This document shows positions 1-7,904 of a DNA stretch of 29,693 nucleotides, piece after piece. Every line of letters starts with the position of its first letter. Position 1 is the stretch's first letter. The stretch lies in IMG/VR virus record IMGVR_UViG_3300005563_000081, positions 1 through 29,693 of that record; one strand, written 5' to 3'. The position numbers were made by a program, and so were the translations under genes. This stretch comes from a virus. The notes below the pieces were generated by a model. It did not search any database and had not been told where the DNA came from. It saw only the letters and a list, made by a program, of their open reading frames with translations.

Positions 1-693
1 GTCGGGGCGCCCGAGCGTTAGCACCGACAGCCGCAGAAAGGAGAGCAGGTTCGTCTTCTCGCCGTCGAGGGCGTAGGCGAACATCTTCGCCAGCGTGTCG
101 ACGTTGGCGCGGTAGAGCGGGGTCCGGTTGACGCTCTTCGCCGGCAGCGGCCGGAACCGGGCGCCGTGGTCGTCGGCGTAGTTGATCGCCGCCGCGAGCT
201 GGAGGACCGAGTTCTCGACGGTGGAGAGGGCGCGCTCGCGCTCGGTGCTGCCAGCGACCACCGGCTTGCCCGACAGCCATTTGCGGAACTTGTCGATCCA
301 CAGCTTGTCGACCTGGTTGGTGAGGATGCCGGTCTGCTCTGTCTCTTCGAGGTAATCGGTGACGTGCTGGAGCCGGTACTTGATCGCGTCGAACCCGACC
401 AGCGGCTCCTTGGCGGTGAGGTAGCTGTCGATCGCCTCTAGGACTTTGGGGCTCCGGGTGCCGTGGACGGGTTGGCCGCAGGTCGGGCAAAAGGTACGAC
501 CTTGCGATTCTTCGAACATTCGATCGACGATTTTGACGGCTTCCCCAACTTCCGCCGTACCCGCGCTAACAGCTCGCTCTCGTCTTCGCTCGGGATCGTA
601 CCAAGTGATGACGAGCGATTCCCGCCCCTCGCGTGGAGGGTCGAGGCGGTACTTGCCCCTCTGGTAGAGTGGCTTTGGTCTTTTTGTACGCAT
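1..693 (-). CDS. Tyrosine-type site-specific integrase, N-terminal 231 residues (cut by window edge)
   Basis: This is a phage integrase that would recombine attP with the host attB site. The reading frame is open from ATG at 693 to base 1. It shows an N-terminal arm-type region (KYRLDPPREGRESLVITWYD, about 14-33), a CPTCGQ zinc-knuckle-like motif (C69, C72), and a SAM-like core-binding region (about 84-165). It ends at FLRLSVLTLGRPD, where R229 sits where the first catalytic Arg of tyrosine recombinases is expected. The rest of the catalytic domain, including the tyrosine, lies outside the window. The start is set by an in-frame TGA 15 bases upstream and by AAGGA four bases before the ATG. 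It is last in the leftward replication operon. Its first 256 bases overlap another same-strand frame (438-854). The family call is confident; activity cannot be judged from a partial gene. Confidence 0.85.
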   Translation of the reverse strand, partial: MRTKRPKPLYQRGKYRLDPPREGRESLVITWYDPERRRERAVSAGTAEVGEAVKIVDRMFEESQGRTFCPTCGQPVHGTRSPKVLEAIDSYLTAKEPLVGFDAIKYRLQHVTDYLEETEQTGILTNQVDKLWIDKFRKWLSGKPVVAGSTERERALSTVENSVLQLAAAINYADDHGARFRPLPAKSVNRTPLYRANVDTLAKMFAYALDGEKTNLLSFLRLSVLTLGRPD

Positions 694-854
694 CGGTTCC
701 TTAGATACTCAACAGCGCTTAGCTGAATGAGCTCGTTCACCCCTATTGTCGCGAGCAAAGCAAGCGACTCGGAGTCTATGAACATACCTTTCCCAAGATC
801 AATTTGTCTAGTTATACGCCTGGCTATCTCGACAATGCGTGACTGGTCGACCAC
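438..854 (-). CDS. Hypothetical protein overlapping the integrase start
   Basis: A GTG-start frame begins three bases after the primase stop, with a strong Shine-Dalgarno sequence (GGAGGGGAG) eight bases upstream, so translation from here is likely. Residues 1-55 look like an ordinary folded helical protein (IVEIARRITRQI, then LALLATIGVNELIQLSAVEYL). From about residue 55 to the end at 138 the frame runs over the integrase in another phase, and it turns Ser/Arg/Pro-rich, as expected for an out-of-frame shadow. The small gene may really end in this tail. It could also be an excisionase-like or directionality factor, given its place before the integrase, but no family is recognised. The first part (694-854) looks less GC-rich than the operon around it. 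Existence of the N-terminal part is fairly sure; the function is unknown. Confidence 0.5.
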   Translation of the reverse strand: MVDQSRIVEIARRITRQIDLGKGMFIDSESLALLATIGVNELIQLSAVEYLRNRCVQKDQSHSTRGASTASTLHARGGNRSSSLGTIPSEDESELLARVRRKLGKPSKSSIECSKNRKVVPFARPAANPSTAPGAPKS

Positions 855-856
855 TT

Positions 857-2728
857 CTAGGACTCCCCTCCCTCTTCCGTGATGTAAGTCTCGTCCCCCT
901 CATAAGTAATTGACACACGGCCATTATCCTTCGCCCACTCAAGGCAGTCCTTGAATGATTTGGCGGCGCTACCCTTCCACGACCGGGCACGTTCCATGAA
1001 GCGCGCCTCCAGCGCTTCCAGCGGGATCGGGTGGAACCGGGTTTCTAGCTTGAGCTCGGCGCGGACATCATCGAAGGCTCCGTCGAAGGCTTCGCGCCGC
1101 GTAGGTGACGGTTCCTTAACCGAGGTTTCATTGCGGAATTGTGAACCGTAAATGACTCTTTGTGTAGTTATGTCGCGACCGCGGCCGGAGAGATCGGGCT
1201 CGACCGTGTAGGGTTCGAGGATGAAGCTGCCCCATGCGCCAACCGGCGCGTCGCGCCCCTTGGTACACTCGACGAACCGCTGGCGGCCGCGCTTCTCCTG
1301 GAAGATTTCCACCACCGTGTCGAACCCCGCGTGGAGGGCGCCGCCGCCTCTCGCGCCGCTGCCGCTCTTGGGCGGGTGGTGTGTTACGACGACAAGGCAC
1401 TCGAAGGCTTCGGCGATGCGCTCCAGCACGCGGATGGCGCGGCCGATCTCGGCGTTGTCGTTCTCGTTCGTCAGCAACCCGGCCGAGTTGAGGGTGTCGA
1501 TAATCACGATCCCGAGACGCGCGCCGAAGCGATCGAGGATTTCCTTCCGAAGCTCCGAAACCGTGTCGATAAGCTCCTGCGCCGCGCGCTCGTCGCCGAG
1601 CAGCGATACGGTGGTGGCAACGACAGGAACCCTCGCCAGCGGCTTCATTCGCGCCGGGAGGCCGCCGATGCCCTCGGCAGAGAGGATCACCGCGCCCACC
1701 TTCTCGTCGCCGGCGCGGCCAAGCCATTCTCGGCCCTCGGCCATCGCCACGGCGAAATCGAGCGAGAGGAACGTCTTGCCGCTGCCCGAAGGCCCGACGA
1801 TCATCGCCGTGCCGATTTTAGGGAATCGGTTGTACATCAGCCACTGTTGGGTGAGGTCGAGGCCCTGGTCGCCCGCCCACATGATCTTCGGCCGGGGGCG
1901 CTTCTTGCGCTCCGGCGGCGGGATGTTCACCGCCCCGAACTCGGCTTCGATCGAGGAGGAGCCGACGGGGTTGAGGCGGTTGCGCCATGCGCTGTCGGCG
2001 ATACGTCGGATAGCTTCTTCTTCGAGTGGCGGGTCGTTCCTTTCGTTGTTCCACTCAAGCACCAGGTCGAAGCACAGCTCGGCTGAAAGGCCGAAGTCGA
2101 TCACCGAGCAGGCGGTCACGTAGGTCCAGTTGTCGCGGTTGCCCTCGGGGGAGCCCTTGCGGTGCTTCAAATATTCGGTCGCCAGTGCCTCGGCTTCGTC
2201 GGTGTCGATCTCGACCGTCACTTCGCCCCGTTCGGACTTACGCCGGTGGCAGTGGTCGACCAGGCTTTGCGGCGCGTCGGCGAGAGGCTTGTCAGACAGG
2301 ATCGTGTAAGGTTTCCCGTCGACCACTGAGCCCGGCGCGACGACGTATCCGAGCCCCGCAGCGCGGATGTCTATGCTCTTCGTGAGCGCCGGCTGTCCGG
2401 TGGCGACAGCGCTGCGGTAGTAGAGGTGCCGGCCGCCGGAGGGCGTCTGGATCGTCAGCGTGTCGTCGGGATATCCGAGCACGCTCCAGTCGGCTGAACC
2501 TGTCTTTCCTTCTTTGTCATCAACGTCGACGATGATGAGGCCGCGGGTGTGGACGCCGATATTGTAGTCATGGCCGTTCCAGACGCGGCGGATGGTCTCG
2601 GGGTCGGTGGTGGCGAGCTCCTGCCAGCCTTCGACGATCGGCTTTTTTCCGCCCCTGCGGAGCGGGAACACGGGGAAGCCTCGTGCTGCCCACGCTAGGG
2701 CGTGGTCGACCATCGGAGGCTGCGCCAC
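857..2728 (-). CDS. Bifunctional primase/polymerase with RepA-like helicase domain
   Basis: A replication initiator-type protein of 623 aa. The N-terminal Prim-Pol (archaeo-eukaryotic primase) domain spans about residues 5-160, with acidic motif VDVDD (D68, D70) and SGGRHLYY (H101), the usual catalytic pair of motifs for making primers. The C-terminal half is a RecA-fold AAA_25/RepA-like ATPase: Walker A GPSGSGKT (312-319), Walker B IVIID (407-411) and a VVVTHH sensor (447-451). Together these suggest a primase fused to a hexameric helicase that unwinds and primes phage DNA. The start is GTG at 2728 with GAGG seven bases upstream; an ATG at 2713 is the alternative. It lies downstream of the DNA polymerase in the same leftward operon. 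Length and domain order are normal for phage Prim-Pol helicases. Confidence 0.92.
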   Translation of the reverse strand: MAQPPMVDHALAWAARGFPVFPLRRGGKKPIVEGWQELATTDPETIRRVWNGHDYNIGVHTRGLIIVDVDDKEGKTGSADWSVLGYPDDTLTIQTPSGGRHLYYRSAVATGQPALTKSIDIRAAGLGYVVAPGSVVDGKPYTILSDKPLADAPQSLVDHCHRRKSERGEVTVEIDTDEAEALATEYLKHRKGSPEGNRDNWTYVTACSVIDFGLSAELCFDLVLEWNNERNDPPLEEEAIRRIADSAWRNRLNPVGSSSIEAEFGAVNIPPPERKKRPRPKIMWAGDQGLDLTQQWLMYNRFPKIGTAMIVGPSGSGKTFLSLDFAVAMAEGREWLGRAGDEKVGAVILSAEGIGGLPARMKPLARVPVVATTVSLLGDERAAQELIDTVSELRKEILDRFGARLGIVIIDTLNSAGLLTNENDNAEIGRAIRVLERIAEAFECLVVVTHHPPKSGSGARGGGALHAGFDTVVEIFQEKRGRQRFVECTKGRDAPVGAWGSFILEPYTVEPDLSGRGRDITTQRVIYGSQFRNETSVKEPSPTRREAFDGAFDDVRAELKLETRFHPIPLEALEARFMERARSWKGSAAKSFKDCLEWAKDNGRVSITYEGDETYITEEGGES

Positions 2729-2737
2729 CGCCGCGCC

Positions 2738-2959
2738 TCAAGAGTAGATGAGTTGGTAGGTGTACGGCTTGCCTGTCGGCTTGACGTTCCCGCCTGTGGA
2801 TCGGAAGAAGCGAGTCAGCGCCGGGCCGATGGCCTGGCTCATTTCGCGGTCTGAGCGCGTCTCAGGGTCGCCGTAGAGCGCCTGATACAATTCGCGCACC
2901 GTCACCGTCTCGCTGAGCAGGAACAGCGCCTCGATTTTCTTTCCCTGCTTACTTGGCAT
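2738..2959 (-). CDS. Small putative winged-helix protein
   Basis: A 73-aa protein between the DUF3268-like gene and the primase. Helices around residues 8-16, 20-28 (TVRELYQALYGD) and 38-53 (EMSQAIGPALTRFF) are followed by a short strand-turn-strand (VKPTGKPYTYQLIYS). This is the outline of a small winged-helix DNA-binding domain, but that is only a structural reading and no family is recognised. The ATG at 2959 overlaps the end of the upstream gene by 11 bases and is preceded by GGGAGG at five bases, so it is well supported as translated. It may help load the replication proteins or regulate the operon; this is inference. Confidence 0.7.
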   Translation of the reverse strand: MPSKQGKKIEALFLLSETVTVRELYQALYGDPETRSDREMSQAIGPALTRFFRSTGGNVKPTGKPYTYQLIYS

Positions 2960-3191
2960 CGCCGCCTCCCGGTATTGACACCCCTTCGAACTCCAGGGCG
3001 GCGCAGAGTTCAGCTAGGATCCGGCACTGTCGTTCGTCGAACAATCCGATGTGACAAGCTTTTCGGGATATTTTCAGTCGCGCAGCGAGCCACCTGTAGG
3101 CTTCTCTTCGTGGCATTATTCCGCTTAACCATAGCTGGTCGAAGGCTTGATGTGCTGCGATGCGGGCAGCTCCTAAGGACTTATTTGGCAT
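2949..3191 (-). CDS. DUF3268-like protein lacking its zinc finger
   Basis: An 80-aa protein that resembles the C-terminal helical part of phage zinc-finger-containing proteins of the DUF3268 type: ARIAAHQAFDQLW, then REAYRWLAARL, then CHIGLFDERQCRIL. Full-length members carry an N-terminal CxxC zinc ribbon ahead of this block; here the gene starts just before the helical block. The ATG at 3191 (MPNKSL) has GGGAGGG eight bases upstream and overlaps the polymerase stop by 11 bases, so the short form appears intact rather than mis-called. An upstream in-frame start at 3212 adds only seven residues and no cysteines. The function is unknown; it sits between polymerase and primase, so a replication role is plausible. 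Confidence 0.65.
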   Translation of the reverse strand: MPNKSLGAARIAAHQAFDQLWLSGIMPRREAYRWLAARLKISRKACHIGLFDERQCRILAELCAALEFEGVSIPGGGDAK

Positions 3192-5172
3192 ACCTCGGTC
3201 CCTCCCACGCACCGACCGCTATCGGGAGCCCTTCGGCCCACTCGACCTCGGGAACCATCAGCTTTTCGAACTCGGCGACACTGCCGAACCCGGTGTCGAC
3301 TTCGGACAGGATTTCATCGTGGACGGTGAGCACGATCGGATAGCCCGCCGCCTCTACCCGGAACATGCCTTCAACCATCAGGTCGTAGGCGGTGCCCTGC
3401 ACCACGTTATTGCACTGGAGGCCGCCATAGAGGCGCTGGACGCCCCACTGCTTCGTCACGGCGTTGACGCCCATGAACGCCACCTGCGGCCGCCCGGTGT
3501 CCTCTTCCTCGCCGTCTTCGTTGACGAACACTCCGTTGGTGATCTTCGGCGACGGGTAGGCGAGGCATCGGCCCGACGGCAGGCGGCACCAGAGGATATC
3601 GTGGTCGACCTTGTAGGCGATACGCCCACTCAGACACTTCACCGCCGCGCCGGGGTACTGAACCGCCTCGATCGCGGCGTCCTGCAACTCGTACCAGCTC
3701 GAAACGATATTCGGATTGGCGTCGCGCCACGCGACTTTCAGGCTCTCGGCGGTGTCGTCGGAGACCACGAGCCCGTAATTGGCCGCCATCTTCTGATAGG
3801 CGCGCTTGCCGCCCTGGTAGCCCATGCTGAGCTCCATCACCTTGCCGCGCTGGCGTAGCGGTCCGGTGATCTTCTCCAGCGGAACGTCGAAGCCGCGGGA
3901 GTAAGCGAGCTTGTACAGGTCGACGCCTTCGCCACGATCGAACGCTTCGAACGCTTTCACCTTCCACGTTTCACCGGCGAACCACGCATTGACGCGGCCT
4001 TCAATGTTGGAAAAGTCACCGCCTATGAGGCGCTTGCCGTCGTCGGCGATGATGGTGGAGCGAAGCGCTTTCGACAGGATCGCCAGCGGGTTCTCAAACC
4101 ACAGTTCGCACTCGCGGAGCGCGTCGGCCTCGGGGTCGGCAAGGATCTCGTGAAGCATCGCCACCTGACGGCCATCCTCGCCGACACGCGGGAAGTTCTG
4201 CGGCTGGATCAGCCTTCCGGACCAGCGACCAGTGCTCGCGCCGTGGTAGCAAAGAGTGCCGCGCACGCGATCGTCCTTGCAGGCGGCGGCGAGCATCGCC
4301 TTGTACTTGGCGACCGAGGATTTGGCGGCGGCGCGGCGAAGCTCGATCACTCGGGAAGCGGTCTCGTCGCTCAGCACCTCGGCGGTCACAACCACGTCGT
4401 CAATGACGCCTTTGCCGAGCGAGGCGCAGGGGACGCCCCGGCTCCGCAGCCAGTCGGCGATGCGCGCGACCTGGGTTGTCCGGGTAACGGCCCCGCCGGT
4501 GAGCCGTTTCACTTCCTTGTCGGCCTTGGCGATGATCTTCTCGGCCAGCACCAGCGCCTTTCCGGCGAAGCGCAGGTCGACCTTCACCCCGCGGGCGTTG
4601 ATCGCCTGGTCGAGCAACCAGGTGCGCCGCTGGAGCGGGGTGAGCTTCGGGAGCACCTTGCCGACGGCGTGCTCGGCGTCGACATCGGTGGCGCAGTACT
4701 GAGACAGACGCTCAAGCTCTTCGGGCGATTCCCTCCACTCGGGAACGCCGTCGACGATCTTCTTTGGCTTGCACATGCGAAGCATCAGCCGGCGGCCTTC
4801 GTCGTCCTTCTGCACGGGCACCTTGAGCGCCTTGGCGGCCTGGTCGAGCGACATCGGCAGCGACAGCGCCGCGCAACGGGCCATCGTGTCGTCGCACTGC
4901 TCGGGCTTGATCTTCGGAGCGCCGATGGCGGGAGCCACCTTCGTGTTCCAGCCTTCGCGATCGAAAGCTATGTTGTGCCCGCCCACCTTGCCGCCCTTAG
5001 CGACGTGCTCAACGAATGGTTCAAGGTTGCCTTGGTCGCCGCGCTGCTCGCCGATGCGCCAGCGCACCACCAGAACCTCGGTCGTGTCGTCTTCGAAGTA
5101 CCGATAGAGGCCCGCCGTCTTCAAATTGACGGCCGAGCGGGTCTCCTCGTCCAAATGGGCGACATCAGGCAT
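3181..5172 (-). CDS. Family A DNA polymerase with 3'-5' exonuclease domain
   Basis: The phage replicative polymerase, 663 aa. Exonuclease motifs: LDEET (D8, E10), HNIAFD (66-71) and YCATDVD (159-165). Polymerase motifs: TGRWSGR with QPQNFPR (about 314-329), motif A GGDFSNIEGRV (D386, E391), motif B-like RQRGKVMELSMGYQGG (440-455) and motif C VHDE (HDE at 618-620). The frame is open further upstream to 5331, but that extension is Ser/Thr/Arg-rich and overlaps the previous gene. MPDVAHL at 5172 with GGAG eight bases upstream starts exactly at the exonuclease domain and is chosen. All catalytic acids are present. The first exo motif reads DEET instead of the usual DFET, which keeps both metal ligands. 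Confidence 0.95.
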   Translation of the reverse strand: MPDVAHLDEETRSAVNLKTAGLYRYFEDDTTEVLVVRWRIGEQRGDQGNLEPFVEHVAKGGKVGGHNIAFDREGWNTKVAPAIGAPKIKPEQCDDTMARCAALSLPMSLDQAAKALKVPVQKDDEGRRLMLRMCKPKKIVDGVPEWRESPEELERLSQYCATDVDAEHAVGKVLPKLTPLQRRTWLLDQAINARGVKVDLRFAGKALVLAEKIIAKADKEVKRLTGGAVTRTTQVARIADWLRSRGVPCASLGKGVIDDVVVTAEVLSDETASRVIELRRAAAKSSVAKYKAMLAAACKDDRVRGTLCYHGASTGRWSGRLIQPQNFPRVGEDGRQVAMLHEILADPEADALRECELWFENPLAILSKALRSTIIADDGKRLIGGDFSNIEGRVNAWFAGETWKVKAFEAFDRGEGVDLYKLAYSRGFDVPLEKITGPLRQRGKVMELSMGYQGGKRAYQKMAANYGLVVSDDTAESLKVAWRDANPNIVSSWYELQDAAIEAVQYPGAAVKCLSGRIAYKVDHDILWCRLPSGRCLAYPSPKITNGVFVNEDGEEEDTGRPQVAFMGVNAVTKQWGVQRLYGGLQCNNVVQGTAYDLMVEGMFRVEAAGYPIVLTVHDEILSEVDTGFGSVAEFEKLMVPEVEWAEGLPIAVGAWEGPRYAK

Positions 5173-5197
5173 CACATAAGCTCCGCAGGAGTGCAGG

Positions 5198-5392
5198 CTA
5201 TTTGGGCAGGTGCTTAGGGCAGAAGTACTCGTTGCGGCGGGTCTCCTCGTTGAACTGGCGCAACCAGCCCATCGCAGTGAGACCCCCGCCGTCCTTGATC
5301 GTCCGGTCGTCGAGTTCGTGCCCGCACGCATCGCAGGAGATCAGGAGGCGTTCGACACGCCCCCTGTCACCATTTACGACTTGCAGGGGCAT
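5198..5392 (-). CDS. Small zinc-binding protein
   Basis: A 64-aa protein between the DUF2815 gene and the polymerase. It has a CDACG pair near residues 20-23 and a second FCPKH ligand set near the C-terminus (about 57-61), so it probably folds around one zinc ion. The ATG at 5392 lies three bases after the DUF2815 stop, which suggests translational coupling. No catalytic motif is seen. It belongs to the large group of phage treble-clef or ribbon mini-proteins with no assigned function; a role in DNA binding alongside the polymerase is a guess. Confidence 0.75.
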   Translation of the reverse strand: MPLQVVNGDRGRVERLLISCDACGHELDDRTIKDGGGLTAMGWLRQFNEETRRNEYFCPKHLPK

Positions 5393-5395
5393 TAC

Positions 5396-6043
5396 TCAGT
5401 TTCCGAACAACTGGTCGGCGTCGACATCGCCGGCGTCGATCTTCACGTTGGCGAACGCCTCGGCGATGTTCTCGCCACCGCCGCCCAGGCTGTCGTCGTC
5501 GGCAACGACCATCACCGACTGGAGGCCGAACGAGACGCCCTTGTTCACGTCCACGTCGTACCAGAAGGGCCGCACCGTGCAGATCGCCCACACGCCGGGA
5601 TAGATTCGGCTCTCGTCGGTGATGAGCTGCTCCTTGATGTCGACCACGATCGGCTTGTTGGTCTTCGAAGTGGCGATGATGTAGCGCCCGCCCTCGGTGT
5701 AACCATCGTACTTGAGCATGTCCTCCTGGTCGAGAAACGGCAGCTTCACCTTGACCTTCTTGCGCGGGTCGGGGGAGAGGGCGTCGGGGCACTTCTCCTT
5801 GAGCACCGCGACCACCGCCGCCTCCAGCGGCTTCAAGTCCGCGCAGGTCGGGAAGAGAAGGTTGGCGCCGTAGCTCGGCGCGATGTTCGCCTTCTTCGGC
5901 CTCGACATGTTTAAGATGTTGGGGAAAGACAGCCGAACGGGGCACGTCCGGTAATTGCCATTGTCGAGAAGCACGATAGGGTTGTCCCGCACCGCCCGCT
6001 CGATCCAGTCATCCGACATCCGGGTATGAGCCATGAGTTCCAT
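5396..6043 (-). CDS. DUF2815 protein, putative single-stranded-DNA-binding protein
   Basis: A protein of about 215 aa matching DUF2815, a family found in phages next to DUF2800 and family A polymerase and generally thought to bind single-stranded DNA. Recognisable segments are VRLSFPNIL, PKKANIAPSYGANLLFP, YPGVWAICTVRPFWYD and GVSFGLQSVMVVADD, then an acidic tail (VDADQLFGN) like the C-terminal tails of SSB proteins. The start could be 6043, one base after the DUF2800 stop with GGAG nine bases before, or 6034; a third ATG at 6061 would overlap DUF2800. The order DUF2800, DUF2815, polymerase is a classic phage replication block. The family assignment is firm; the binding role is family knowledge, not shown here. 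Confidence 0.85.
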   Translation of the reverse strand: MELMAHTRMSDDWIERAVRDNPIVLLDNGNYRTCPVRLSFPNILNMSRPKKANIAPSYGANLLFPTCADLKPLEAAVVAVLKEKCPDALSPDPRKKVKVKLPFLDQEDMLKYDGYTEGGRYIIATSKTNKPIVVDIKEQLITDESRIYPGVWAICTVRPFWYDVDVNKGVSFGLQSVMVVADDDSLGGGGENIAEAFANVKIDAGDVDADQLFGN

Positions 6044-6044
6044 T

Positions 6045-7313
6045 TCAATCCGCTCCTTCAAAAGCGCCGAGATGCACGGAGCCGAACTCCGCGGCGACGG
6101 GCTCGACGGCTGGCCGCTTGTCGCTCTCGGGCGCGGTCGTGAGACCGGCCGATTCCTTGATGGTGAATTGGATGGTGAGCGCCTTCTCCGCGTCGGCGTA
6201 GCGCTCGCGCCCGGCGTAGTCCTTGAGCAGCTTCTTCGCGTCGGTGATCGTCACCAGCGAAGGCGGGCAGGCTTCCTCGCGCGGAACGCCGTACATCAGC
6301 TCCAGCCAGTCGGCGACGGCGCTATCCGCCGCCACCCACTTGCGCCGGGCGATCTTCTCGACGACCTTCCAGCCGGGCACTTCGCCACCGGCCAGCAGAC
6401 GCTCGTCTATCGCGGCGCGAAGGTCTCCGATCCAGGAGCCGAGCGCTTCATAGGCCGCGACGATCCGAGCCATGTGCTCGAAGTCGAGGGTTTCCTTGAT
6501 GTCACCCAACACATCGCCAGCGACTTCCGGAAGCGAGAGGCCCTGGTAGTCTTCCTTTACGGTCGCAAGGAACTGTTGCTCGCGAGCGTGGCAGATGATC
6601 GACGCGGGGCAGAATTGGCAATGCGAGCCGGGGTTTAGCGGGGCGTTCAGCTCCTTGGTCGCCTGAATCGCCTCGTTCAGCTCGTAGGGGTATTCGATGA
6701 TCTCGACCATCGGCATTGACCAGCGCCGGATGCCATCTTCGCCCGCGTTGAAGGCACGGGGCTGAACAACCACCAGCTCCACCTCCCGCACCGTCCATTC
6801 AGGGTGCGCCTGGAGCGCGCCGATGGCGTAGAACTTTAGCTGGTGGTTGTTCTCGACGCCGACGAGAACGCCGGCCCCGTGCTTGTAGTCGAAGATCGTC
6901 AGCTTGTGCCGGTTCGGCTGATACACCAGCGCGTCGTTGGTGCCGAACGCCTCACCCTCGGCGGCCTCGATATCGAGCGTGAAGCTCTGCTCCACCTCGA
7001 TTTCCGAGGCTTCGTCCAGCCCGTACTCACCCCACACCGCGTCGAGATACACGTCGACTGCTTCGGCCATCTCTTTCGTGACGGCCTTCTCGCTGGCGAT
7101 GTGGTCGAGCTTGAGCTTCTGCCCGATGCGCTTCGCCGCGGTGGTCTCTCCGGCGAGCAGGCACTCCTCGGCGAGCTTGTGCGCGAAGGTTCCCTCTTCG
7201 GCGTACACACTGCTCTTTGCCTCCGGCGCCTTCGCGATCAACGAGACGGAGCCGGGGCAGGCGGTGTAGCGATAGACCTGGCTACCGCCGTAGGGTGAGT
7301 GGGCTTTGGTCAC
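6045..7313 (-). CDS. DUF2800 protein, Cas4-like PD-(D/E)XK nuclease
   Basis: A 422-aa nuclease of the DUF2800 group, related to Cas4/AddB-type exonucleases. It shows an N-terminal YTACPGS (C19), an EGTFAHKLAEE helix (H45), the catalytic core GTNDALVY (D127), FDYKHG (D142, K144) and HQLKFYA (Q158), and a C-terminal cysteine set HCQFCPASIIC (C232, C235, C241). With C19 this gives four cysteines, the pattern that holds a 4Fe-4S cluster in this fold. It probably trims DNA ends during replication or recombination. The start is a GTG at 7313 with AAGG about ten bases upstream; no better start is seen. It directly precedes DUF2815. Confidence 0.87.
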   Translation of the reverse strand: MTKAHSPYGGSQVYRYTACPGSVSLIAKAPEAKSSVYAEEGTFAHKLAEECLLAGETTAAKRIGQKLKLDHIASEKAVTKEMAEAVDVYLDAVWGEYGLDEASEIEVEQSFTLDIEAAEGEAFGTNDALVYQPNRHKLTIFDYKHGAGVLVGVENNHQLKFYAIGALQAHPEWTVREVELVVVQPRAFNAGEDGIRRWSMPMVEIIEYPYELNEAIQATKELNAPLNPGSHCQFCPASIICHAREQQFLATVKEDYQGLSLPEVAGDVLGDIKETLDFEHMARIVAAYEALGSWIGDLRAAIDERLLAGGEVPGWKVVEKIARRKWVAADSAVADWLELMYGVPREEACPPSLVTITDAKKLLKDYAGRERYADAEKALTIQFTIKESAGLTTAPESDKRPAVEPVAAEFGSVHLGAFEGAD

Positions 7314-7327
7314 GGGCCGGTTGCCTT

Positions 7328-7819
7328 TCAGGCTGCGAGGTTTTCGAGCTCGGCCATCACCGCGGGGTACTGCTCTTCCTTGAGCGGCCCGAACGCGCTG
7401 ACGCCGAACTTCTCCTTGAGCATCGCCTGGATCGCGCGGCCGTCGGCCTTCCCGCTGTCCATCAGGCCCGACGCGAAAGCGCGAACATCTTCGAACTTCA
7501 CCGGCTCGTCAGAAGGGGATGCATCGGTCGTCGCAGTCGGGCCAGCACCATCCGACGGGCCCGCAGTAGATTCCGGCGTGTCCTGCTTCGCAGTGCCGCC
7601 CCTCTTGGCCCGAGACTTTTTTGCGGGCTTCTCCTCGACAGGAAGCTCGTCGAGCATCTCGCCGTCGCCGGGCTCGACTTCCTTGACGCCGGTGAGAAAG
7701 CCTGGCGCCACTTCAAGCCGCGGGCTCCTAGCCGGGTCCTGCTGCGGCCCAGGGGTGGCCGCGAATATGTGCGCCAGCTCGCCGAGCGAATTGGCCTGGA
7801 TGGTGAGCGTGATGTTCAT
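7328..7819 (-). CDS. Hypothetical protein, first gene of the replication operon
   Basis: A 163-aa protein with three zones: an N-terminal segment starting MNITLTIQANSLGELAHIF, a low-complexity linker rich in Lys, Ala, Pro and Ser (about 60-105, with KKSRAKRGG), and a C-terminal helical domain (KFEDVRAFASGLMDSGK, then LKEKFGVSAFGPLKEEQYP). Similar proteins with a charged linker and this kind of C-terminal helical domain occur just upstream of DUF2800/DUF2815 in other phages without a known function. The ATG at 7819 has AAGGAG eight bases upstream and follows a strong promoter. It may be an accessory factor for the nuclease or the DNA-binding protein. Confidence 0.75.
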   Translation of the reverse strand: MNITLTIQANSLGELAHIFAATPGPQQDPARSPRLEVAPGFLTGVKEVEPGDGEMLDELPVEEKPAKKSRAKRGGTAKQDTPESTAGPSDGAGPTATTDASPSDEPVKFEDVRAFASGLMDSGKADGRAIQAMLKEKFGVSAFGPLKEEQYPAVMAELENLAA

Positions 7820-7851
7820 TTTCAGGTCTCCTTGGGTGAGAGCGAATCGCG

Positions 7852-7867
7852 TTACCGCGACTCACAC
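7852..7867 (+). promoter_or_regulatory. Copy 0 of the TTACCGCG-N4-ACAC element
   Basis: TTACCGCG-ACTC-ACAC on the plus strand. It lies at about +3 to +18 of the leftward replication promoter (expected start near 7870), so here it would act as an operator or an opposing promoter. It is flanked by an imperfect inverted repeat (GCGAATCGCG ... CGCGACTCAC, 7845-7864). Confidence 0.5.
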
Positions 7868-7876
7868 TCGGTTCTT

Positions 7877-7904
7877 GTTATACGCCACGAGTTTACTGCG
7901 TCAA
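7877..7904 (-). promoter_or_regulatory. Sigma70-type promoter of the replication operon
   Basis: Read leftward: -35 TTGACG (7904-7899), a 16-base spacer, and -10 TATAAC (7882-7877). It lies in the only clear gap of this arm, 58 bases before the ATG at 7819, and all genes from 7819 to the left edge follow on the same strand with tiny gaps or overlaps. This is the best sigma70 match seen in the window. Confidence 0.7.

Noticed and set aside
675-693. A possible -1 frameshift site at a run of five A bases joining the small frame to the integrase
   Set aside because: The run does not match a standard slippery heptamer, and the integrase has its own ATG and ribosome site.
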